A stretch of 17,960 nt of DNA from NCBI GenBank assembly GCA_041653615.1, contig JBAZEZ010000026.1, positions 1-17,960 on the forward strand, read 5' to 3'. The DNA is from JAHJUB01 sp041653615 [NCBI: Candidatus Ratteibacteria bacterium] (lineage in GTDB: Bacteria > Ratteibacteria > UBA8468 > MWAK01). This document shows, in pieces, positions 12,454-17,960 of this stretch (its first letter is position 1; each line of letters begins with the position of its first letter). The position numbers and the translations under genes were made by a program. The notes beneath the pieces are model-generated. The model worked only from the letters and a program-made list of their open reading frames with translations, was not told the origin of the DNA and searched no databases.

Positions 12454-14298
12454 TTACATTTTAACCGACTGCAATAAAAACACAACAACCAGCAAAAATC
12501 CGACCAGCGACCATACCAGGTACGTTGCGTAATTTCCGTTGTGCGCTTTTTTTATCTGATGGGTGCAGGCGTAGGTTACCCTTACGACCAGGGTATCATA
12601 TATCCAGTCGACGGCCCGGTCGCACTGCCAGGCAATTTCGGAAAGCATGTTTACGGCTTTCAGACCGATATCATACGGGTCGAAGAATCTTTTTTCGGCG
12701 CGGTCGTATATTCCGCGCAGGATTGGCGCGTAATGGATATGGTCGGACGCTTTCAGCCCGCTGCCGTTTTTCCTTACTCCGAAACGGTGGTTGAGGAAAG
12801 CGGCGGCCAGCACGACGAAGGTGGCGATGACCAGGGCGGCTTTAGCCGGCCAGCCCGCGAAAGAATGTCCGGCCAGCCGTTCCGGTCCGAGAATAGGCTG
12901 AATCAGGGCTTGGAGCGGTAATTTATTGTAAACGCCGAAGACGATACAGCCCAGCGCGATTACAACCATCGGAATCAGCATCAGGAGCGGCGCTTCTTTC
13001 ACGTTCCGGTTCTCCTCGCGTATTTTCCCTAAGTAAGCGGCGTGGCCTAATTTCAAAAAAGAGGCGGCGGTTAAGAACGAACCGGCAACCGCGGCCAGAT
13101 AGAAGATAAAACCCCGTTCCAGGGCGCCGTCGTAAACCAGTTCCTTGGAGAAGAATCCGTTAAACGGAGGCGCGCCGGAAATGGCGGCGGCCGCGACGAT
13201 AAAACAAGCGAAGGTTATCGGCATTTTGCGGGCCAGACCGCCCAGTTTGTCCAGGCTGGTCGTGCCGGCCTGTTTTTCCACGGCTCCCCCGGTCAAAAAG
13301 AGGCAACTCTTATACATCGCGTGGTTTATCATGTGGAACAAGCCGCCCACGATACCGATGGGGACGGCGGTGCCGATGCCCAGGACCATGTAGCCCACCT
13401 GGCTGATGGCGTGGTAGGAAAGGAGCCGTTTGTAATCGGTCTGGACCAGCGCCATCATAACCGCCAGAAGTATGGTTACGGCGCCGATAATCATCATCAT
13501 GGTGCTTATCCAGGAAGCCGGGTGCAGCTGGAACATGTCCAGCGAGATTCGCGCCAGCAGATAGATGCCGATTAGTTTTTCGAGCGAGGCCGGCAGAAAA
13601 GCCATGAACGGCAGCGGAGCGTCTACGGCCGCGTCCGGTATCCAGGAATGGAACGGCATGGAACCCGCCTTGGAAATGGCTCCAATCATCAGGAAAACGA
13701 AGGCCATACCGCCCAGCGCGTCCAGCGGCAGGTTAATTTTGGAGATAGTCAGGGTTCCGGCCAGATGGCCGGTCAGGGCGATGCCGACCATCAGGCACAG
13801 GTCGGTGATGCCGACGATAATCAGGGCCTTGGTCGCGGTTTTGAAGGCGGCCTTGTTCCCGACGGAAATCATCAGGAAAAGCGTTATCAGCTGTCCTTCC
13901 CAGAAGAAGAGCAGTAAAAGAAGGTTGTCCGCCAGGACCGCTCCGTTGACGAACCCCAGCGTAATCAGGAAATAAGCAAAGAACTGTTTCGCGTACGGCT
14001 TTTCGGCCAGGGAAACGATTGAATAGAGCGCGATTAAAAACGCAAAGGCCGCGGCCGCCAGGATAATGAAGGCGCTGAAATGGTATAACCGCAGGGAGAA
14101 TTCCAGCCCGATTCCGGGCACCCACGGGAAAGAGTAGGTCAGGCCGGTTTTAAAGAACACCGCCGCTATCAGCAGGTTCAGGAATGTGGCCGCCAGAATA
14201 ATCAGTTCTTTCGGACCGCGCGCCTTTCCCGGAACCAGCAGGGCCAGTATTCCGGCCGCCAGCGGCACGATTAAAAATAACAGCAATACGTTATCCAT
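12454..14298 (-). CDS. Antiporter-like membrane subunit, NuoL-like with C-terminal extension
   Basis: This 614-residue protein is the largest subunit of the operon. The antiporter core shows Glu134 in LFFWEGQLITL, Lys210 in IGAISKAGSMPFHSWIPDA, and Lys241 in FLPASLEKLIGIY; the usual HAAT-type motif of NuoL is here LPAS. SYHAISQVGYMVLGIG and HMINHAMYKSCLFL are conserved helices. Beyond residue 520 an extra segment contains DRAEKRFFDPYDIGL, an amphipathic stretch (NMLSEIAWQCDRAVDWIYDT), and a last hydrophobic helix. This matches the layout of the lateral helix plus terminal helix in NuoL. The start at 14298 (MDNVLLLF) was chosen because upstream codons fall in a dispersed repeat. No clear ribosome-binding site is seen. 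Confidence 0.92.
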   Translation of the reverse strand: MDNVLLLFLIVPLAAGILALLVPGKARGPKELIILAATFLNLLIAAVFFKTGLTYSFPWVPGIGLEFSLRLYHFSAFIILAAAAFAFLIALYSIVSLAEKPYAKQFFAYFLITLGFVNGAVLADNLLLLLFFWEGQLITLFLMISVGNKAAFKTATKALIIVGITDLCLMVGIALTGHLAGTLTISKINLPLDALGGMAFVFLMIGAISKAGSMPFHSWIPDAAVDAPLPFMAFLPASLEKLIGIYLLARISLDMFQLHPASWISTMMMIIGAVTILLAVMMALVQTDYKRLLSYHAISQVGYMVLGIGTAVPIGIVGGLFHMINHAMYKSCLFLTGGAVEKQAGTTSLDKLGGLARKMPITFACFIVAAAAISGAPPFNGFFSKELVYDGALERGFIFYLAAVAGSFLTAASFLKLGHAAYLGKIREENRNVKEAPLLMLIPMVVIALGCIVFGVYNKLPLQALIQPILGPERLAGHSFAGWPAKAALVIATFVVLAAAFLNHRFGVRKNGSGLKASDHIHYAPILRGIYDRAEKRFFDPYDIGLKAVNMLSEIAWQCDRAVDWIYDTLVVRVTYACTHQIKKAHNGNYATYLVWSLVGFLLVVVFLLQSVKM

Positions 14299-14330
14299 TT
14301 TTAATTTATAAAATCCATCATCCTTTTTTT

Positions 14331-14369
14331 CCCCTCTCCCCACGGGGGAGAGGATGAAGGTGAGGGGGA
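14331..14369. repeat. 39-bp dispersed repeat, copy 1
   Basis: It begins CCCCTCTCCCC, pairs with GGGGGAGAGG, and continues ATGAAGGTGAGGGGGA. It agrees with 17755-17793 at 37 of 39 positions in the same orientation. It lies in the 73-base gap between the two largest antiporter-like genes. Confidence 0.9.
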
Positions 14370-14371
14370 TT

Positions 14372-15817
14372 TCAGTTTATCAACCCCACCATTCCCTGAA
14401 CAGCCACCTGGACAAAATGCGACGGATAATTAATGAAGATTCCCCCGGCCAGGGAGAGGACCGCCAACAGCATTACGCAGGCGACCATCATCGGGGATTT
14501 TTCTTTTGCCCGCGAGGTCTGCGGCTCGCCCATGAATACCATATTAAACAACCGGAAAAGATAGATGATGGTCATAAAAGCGCCGACCAGAAAGACCAGC
14601 GCGATTGCGATTCGGCCGCTGCTGATCGCGCCGGAAAAGAGCAGGTACTTGCTGAAGAAGCCGCCGAACGGCGGGATACCCATCACCGAAAGCGAACAGC
14701 CGAGAAACGCCGCGGCGGTCACCGGCATCGTGCGGATGAGGCCGCCCAGTTTGGTGATGTCCCTGATTCCGGTATTTTGTTCGATAACGCCGGCGCCGAG
14801 AAAGAGCCCGGCCTTGGCCAGCCCGTGCATCATGATGTAAAGCAGTCCGCCGGCTACGGCGGTTTGGTTTCCTACGGCCAGCCCGAAGAAGATAAAACCA
14901 ATCTGGCTGATGGTGGAATAAGCGACAATCCGTTTTATGTCTTTTTCAATCATCGCCGCGCCCGCGGCAATCAGGGCGCTGGCGGCGGTAATCACCAGGA
15001 TGATGGTGTGCCAGTCGGTAACCAGCGCGAAGGTGGCCAGGAAGAGCCGGGCAAAAACATAGGTGCCGATTTTAACCAGGATGGCGGCGTGGAGCATCGC
15101 GGTAACCGGCGAGGGCGCTACACCCGCGTCCGGAAGCCAGGTGTGAAACGGCAGGGTTGCGGACTTGGAAAAGATGCCGGCCAAAATTAAGAGCACCGCG
15201 AGGTTGGCAACCGGGATAGTTTTAAAGGATTCTTTAATTACGGCCAGGTCGAACGACCCGGTTTGGTTGTAGATGATAATAAACCCGACGAGCATCGCCA
15301 GGGCGCCGAAGATAGTCACCAGGAACGCTTTATTCGCTTTCAGGACGTGCGTCTTTTCCCGGAAGAATCCGATGAGGCGCCAGGAGGTGAGCGCGGTCAT
15401 TTCCCAGAAGAAGTAGAGGAAGATAAGGTTGCCGGACAAGACCAGGCCCATCATCGAACCCAGGAAGAGCACCATCATAAAGTAGTACTCGTTCCGGTTT
15501 TCGTAGTGGCTGATGTAGTCGAAAGAGTAGAGGACGATAATGGCGCTGATGAAGGATGAGACGCAGGCCATGAAGACCGCCAGCCCGTCGGCGACCAGGA
15601 CAAAATTAAAGCCGAGCGCCAGTTGTTTGCTGAAGGTCAGGGTTTCGCCGGAAAGCACCGGCGGTATCAGGGCCAGAGAAAGGGCGAAGGAGCAGAGCAC
15701 AAAGAGCAGAGCGAGGAAGTTACGAAGGCGGGACGAAATCAGCCCGAACAGCGGCAGGAGCAGCGAACCGACAATCGGGATAAATACAATTTCAAGCAGA
15801 ATAAAAGCGTTGTCCAT
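14372..15817 (-). CDS. Antiporter-like membrane subunit, NuoL/MrpA-MrpD type; first operon gene
   Basis: This 481-residue protein has about 14 membrane helices. Proton-path residues are present: Glu139 in YFFWEMTALTSW, Lys218 in AGIFSKSATLPFHTWLPDAG, and Lys249 in LHAAILVKIGTY. The HAAI motif after the broken helix is NuoL/MrpA-like, while the protein lacks the long NuoL C-terminus. YSTISQIGFIFFGLA and YIMMHGLAKAGLFLGAGV are conserved helices. As the first gene after the promoter near 15895-15924, it heads the hydrogenase operon. The ATG at 15817 has no recognisable ribosome-binding site. Confidence 0.92.
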   Translation of the reverse strand: MDNAFILLEIVFIPIVGSLLLPLFGLISSRLRNFLALLFVLCSFALSLALIPPVLSGETLTFSKQLALGFNFVLVADGLAVFMACVSSFISAIIVLYSFDYISHYENRNEYYFMMVLFLGSMMGLVLSGNLIFLYFFWEMTALTSWRLIGFFREKTHVLKANKAFLVTIFGALAMLVGFIIIYNQTGSFDLAVIKESFKTIPVANLAVLLILAGIFSKSATLPFHTWLPDAGVAPSPVTAMLHAAILVKIGTYVFARLFLATFALVTDWHTIILVITAASALIAAGAAMIEKDIKRIVAYSTISQIGFIFFGLAVGNQTAVAGGLLYIMMHGLAKAGLFLGAGVIEQNTGIRDITKLGGLIRTMPVTAAAFLGCSLSVMGIPPFGGFFSKYLLFSGAISSGRIAIALVFLVGAFMTIIYLFRLFNMVFMGEPQTSRAKEKSPMMVACVMLLAVLSLAGGIFINYPSHFVQVAVQGMVGLIN

Positions 15818-15894
15818 GAGCGGTTATATCAAATATTGCAGAGCAATAGAAATATTATTTGATTGTTTTGCGGACAAAAAACAACGGAGTTAAT

Positions 15895-15924
15895 ATTATA
15901 TCACAAGAGCGGTTTTTGCGTAAA
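15895..15924 (-). promoter_or_regulatory. Probable promoter of the hydrogenase operon
   Basis: On the minus strand an exact TATAAT lies at 15900-15895, with TTTACG (15924-15919) 18 bases upstream as a poor -35 box. It is the only good -10 in the 162-base gap and leaves a leader of about 70 bases. Confidence 0.5.
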
Positions 15925-15955
15925 ACAGAACGGTGTTTTCTCAAGTCATATCATC

Positions 15956-15978
15956 GGTTGCGCGTGCCCGCGCCAACC
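15956..15978. terminator. GC-rich hairpin after the glycoside-hydrolase-like gene
   Basis: GGTTGCGCG (15956-15964) pairs with CGCGCCAACC (15969-15978) with one bulged base. It starts two bases past the gene's stop codon. On the gene's own strand no U-run follows, so termination here is uncertain. Confidence 0.45.
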
Positions 15979-15979
15979 T

Positions 15980-17656
15980 TTATATTTTTTTGTATTTCGC
16001 GATAAGCCGGATAGGTTTATCCACGCGAACCGTTATGACCGGTTCCCGGCTTTCAATGTCGCCGGTCCAGCCAACGAACTTGTACCCTGCCCCCTCCATA
16101 AACTTGCCCGGGTTGGACGGGTCCATCAATTTTCCCAGCCGGGACGATGAACCGGGTTTAAGCGCCGCGGCGTCTTCCTCTGCCTGTTCGTTCACCGCAG
16201 AGGCCTCTCCGTAACTGTTCGCGACCAGCAGGGATTTCTTTTCCAGGTCAAGGGCTTCGACGCGGTGCGTCCCGGGCCGGTCGAAATCCATGAAACACCG
16301 GCCGTAATCTTCGCCCATTTCGTATTTGGTGGTCCAGTGTCCCGCGTATGTCCACAAGGGAGTTTCATCTACCTTGAATTTTGTCTTTCCGAGCGCCGGC
16401 TCGGTTTCGATGGTGAGTTTGAACGAAGCGGCGTCTTTTTTTTCGGTCAAACCAAGCGCCACCAGGTTTTCTGCCGGCAGGGGGTCGAACAGGTACACCC
16501 GGCCCGATTGGGCCGGCAGGGTCACTTCCGCGATTTTCTTCTTTCCGTTAATCCGCATCGGAATCCGCTGGCCGGAATAGAGGTCCAGGAGCAGGGAAGT
16601 CGGAAAAGAATGGGTCACCCGCACCGTGACGGCGGCATCGGTGGGATTGACCGCCACCATGCCGTTTTTGAAGAGCCGATAGTGCGCGCCGTTTTCCGTT
16701 TTGCGCTCCGGCGCCACCGGTTGGCCGGTCTCAATCTGATAGAGAATGGTGAGGGCGGGATTTTCGTATACGGTCGCGTTGCCGGCTTGCCAAATCATAT
16801 TCATCAGCCGCGCGGACGCGTAACAAAAATAAACATCGTCCTTGATATCGTTAATTGTGTGCCCCACGTAGCTCAAGCAGCAAACCTGTTTTCCCGCTTT
16901 TATCCATCGGGAGATTTTTTTGTCCATCCCGTTCCACTGCTTCTGCCAGTCGCCCCAGCGTTGGGTGGAAACCCAGGTGCAGATGTAGGACTCGCTCATC
17001 TCGCAGTCAATCCAGGGCCAATAGTCTTTTACCAGGGTGGTCGGGCTTGCGGAGTTGACCAGCAGGGCTCCCTGCGGGTCTTTTTTCCGAATCAGGGCTT
17101 GCGCTTCTTTAAGGAGGGCCACGAAAGCTTCCTCCTGGTTCGGGTAAAGATGTTTGTGCTTGCCGTGTTCCTCTCCCCAGCACTTTGCTTGAGGCCCGAG
17201 GTTGTCGAGAAAGATTCCGCCGGCGCCCGCGTCCATCAGTTTTTCAAGATAGGCGAGCACGCTCTTCCGGTAACCCTTGGTGTTGACGCAGGTGCAGTAC
17301 ATATTCTTACTGTCCTCCGATTCCCAGAAGCCGGTGCGCTTCCAGTGGCCGTGTTCGTCAATCGCAATCCAGTCGGTGTGTTCGGACAGGCGCGCTCCCT
17401 GAAACTCCTTGTTAATCCAAGTCTGGTAAAAAGTCATATAGGGGAAACCGCGAATGTTGTTTGACCGCAGCGCCGCAAGGTATTCGGCGCGGTGCGGAAT
17501 ATGCGTCATAAAACGCCACTTGCTCGATTTGACTATCTGCCAGGGAACAGACGGTCCAAACCCGTATGTTTCAGAGGTAGTCAGCCATTCCGGCGGTTTC
17601 GGCCCGAGAATAAGCGGCCGCTTTTTCGTCCCTTCACTTTGAGAATTCTTTTTCAC
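15980..17656 (-). CDS. Putative glycoside-hydrolase-like TIM-barrel protein with InlB-like repeat
   Basis: This 558-residue protein has three visible parts. Residues about 40-310 look like a (beta/alpha)8 barrel of the hypothetical glycosidase type: IRGFPYMTFYQTW, then GAGGIFLDNLG with Asp151, ALLVNSASP, and DCEMSESYIC with Glu219/Glu222 as candidate acids. Residues 330-400 form a small beta domain (MVAVNPTDAAVTVRV, SGRVYLFDP) like those capping glycosidases. The C-terminal 35 residues (YKFVGWTGDIESREPVITV) match divergent InlB-type repeats. There is no signal peptide, and an in-frame TAA directly precedes the GTG start, so none can be hidden upstream. GGGGG in the leader is the ribosome-binding site. 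Substrate is unknown; a link to the hydrogenase is not implied. Confidence 0.75.
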   Translation of the reverse strand: MKKNSQSEGTKKRPLILGPKPPEWLTTSETYGFGPSVPWQIVKSSKWRFMTHIPHRAEYLAALRSNNIRGFPYMTFYQTWINKEFQGARLSEHTDWIAIDEHGHWKRTGFWESEDSKNMYCTCVNTKGYRKSVLAYLEKLMDAGAGGIFLDNLGPQAKCWGEEHGKHKHLYPNQEEAFVALLKEAQALIRKKDPQGALLVNSASPTTLVKDYWPWIDCEMSESYICTWVSTQRWGDWQKQWNGMDKKISRWIKAGKQVCCLSYVGHTINDIKDDVYFCYASARLMNMIWQAGNATVYENPALTILYQIETGQPVAPERKTENGAHYRLFKNGMVAVNPTDAAVTVRVTHSFPTSLLLDLYSGQRIPMRINGKKKIAEVTLPAQSGRVYLFDPLPAENLVALGLTEKKDAASFKLTIETEPALGKTKFKVDETPLWTYAGHWTTKYEMGEDYGRCFMDFDRPGTHRVEALDLEKKSLLVANSYGEASAVNEQAEEDAAALKPGSSSRLGKLMDPSNPGKFMEGAGYKFVGWTGDIESREPVITVRVDKPIRLIAKYKKI

Positions 17657-17699
17657 TTAATCCCCCTTTTTTATCGGAACCATATTTTACTCAACCTTG

Positions 17700-17728
17700 A
17701 TTATACCCGCAGGTTTGGAAGATTTCAA
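17700..17728 (-). promoter_or_regulatory. Promoter of the glycoside-hydrolase-like gene
   Basis: On the minus strand TTGAAA (17728-17723) and an exact TATAAT (17705-17700) have a 17-base spacer, about 45 bases upstream of the GTG start. Confidence 0.75.
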
Positions 17729-17754
17729 TAGGCATAAATATGCGGGGCGTTTAT

Positions 17755-17793
17755 CCCCTCTCTCCATGGGGGAGAGGATGAAGGTGAGGGGGA
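17755..17793. repeat. 39-bp dispersed repeat, copy 2
   Basis: Same orientation as the copy at 14331-14369, with two C-to-T differences. The stem is CCTCTCTCC/GGGGGAGAGG, followed by ATGAAGGTGAGGGGGA. Confidence 0.9.
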
Positions 17794-17960
17794 CTAAGTG
17801 TCATTGCGAGGCGTTTTCTGCCGCGGCAATCCCGTTTTGTCATCTATGAAAGGACTGTGTCAAATCGCGTAACTCGTCCCTTTCAAAAACGTAGTTTACA
17901 TAAATTATTCTTAAACCGGTTAAACCGGATTGTATCGTTGGATTTATGTATCCAGTCATC
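17794..17960. other. Right-edge intergenic DNA with a degenerate repeat, no gene seen
   Basis: ATTGC (17803-17807) and GCAAT (17826-17830) bound a short imperfect palindrome resembling dispersed CATTGCGAGG...GCGGCAATC repeats seen in many bacterial genomes. A weak stem GAAAGGAC/GTCCCTTTC follows near 17848-17883, and a doubled AACCGG near 17915-17930. No start codon with a ribosome-binding site leads out of the window. Confidence 0.4.

Noticed and set aside
14299-14343. N-terminal extension of the NuoL-like subunit to 14343
   Set aside because: The added codons fall partly in the 39-bp repeat and encode a polar segment unlike the family; MDNVLLLF at 14298 is the normal type of start.
14354-15190. 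A 278-codon plus-strand open frame opposite the first antiporter-like gene
   Set aside because: Its translation is Gly/Asp/Gln/His-rich with no domain, as expected for the complement of a hydrophobic membrane protein gene; it starts inside a dispersed repeat.
5481-15817. Operon as respiratory complex I (NADH:quinone oxidoreductase)
   Set aside because: NuoE/F/G are missing, the NuoD-like protein has both Ni-Fe CxxC pairs, the NuoB-like protein lacks the tandem CC, and a hydrogenase maturation protease is present.
5481-15817. Formate hydrogenlyase
   Set aside because: No formate dehydrogenase gene and no NuoC-NuoD fusion are present in the window; the electron donor is better left as probable ferredoxin.
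16265-17464. A 399-codon open frame on the plus strand opposite the glycosidase-like gene
   Set aside because: It is antisense to a well-supported protein with its own promoter and ribosome-binding site, and its translation has low-complexity, domain-free composition typical of a GC-driven shadow frame.

Overview
The window looks like chromosomal DNA from an uncultivated Gram-negative bacterium with an energy-conserving, probably anaerobic, hydrogen-linked metabolism. An OmpA/Pal-type lipoprotein and a LolA-like carrier indicate an outer membrane. Small dispersed palindromes fill many gaps, as in several candidate-phylum genomes such as Omnitrophota or Elusimicrobiota. That placement is an inference and is not proven by any marker gene here.

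Layout. Positions 1-126 hold the end of an insertion sequence, with the first 14 codons of its transposase running off the left edge. Positions 132-5434 hold a loose set of mostly envelope or exported proteins: an OmpA-like lipoprotein (+), a flavodoxin (+), an exported SUMF1-fold protein (-), a LolA-like protein (+), an exported protein of unknown function and a TM2-like membrane protein (both -), and a 64-residue membrane protein (+). Several have near-perfect sigma-70 promoters. A 200-bp highly structured element with terminal inverted repeats lies at 3412-3611.

Positions 5481-15817 (all minus strand) hold one long operon for a group 4 membrane-bound [NiFe] hydrogenase with a complete complex I-like membrane arm. 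In transcription order it encodes three antiporter-like subunits (NuoL/M/N/MrpD type), then NuoJ-, NuoK-, NuoA-, NuoB-, NuoC-, NuoD-, NuoH- and NuoI-like subunits, then a HycI-family maturation protease. The NuoD-like protein keeps both CxxC pairs that bind the Ni-Fe site and has a 41-residue tail beyond the expected protease cut site. It is therefore a genuine hydrogenase large subunit and not a quinone-reducing complex I subunit. There are no NuoE/F/G genes, so ferredoxin is the likely electron partner through the two-cluster NuoI-like subunit. The likely overall role is reversible coupling of ferredoxin oxidation and proton reduction to ion pumping.

Most gene junctions in this operon overlap or abut. 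The wider gaps are occupied by small palindromic repeats, including a perfect 56-bp palindrome and an element that supplies the start codon of the small subunit. Positions 15980-17656 (-) hold a predicted TIM-barrel glycoside-hydrolase-like protein with an InlB-like C-terminal repeat. The right edge (17657-17960) contains its promoter and more dispersed repeats, with no gene seen.
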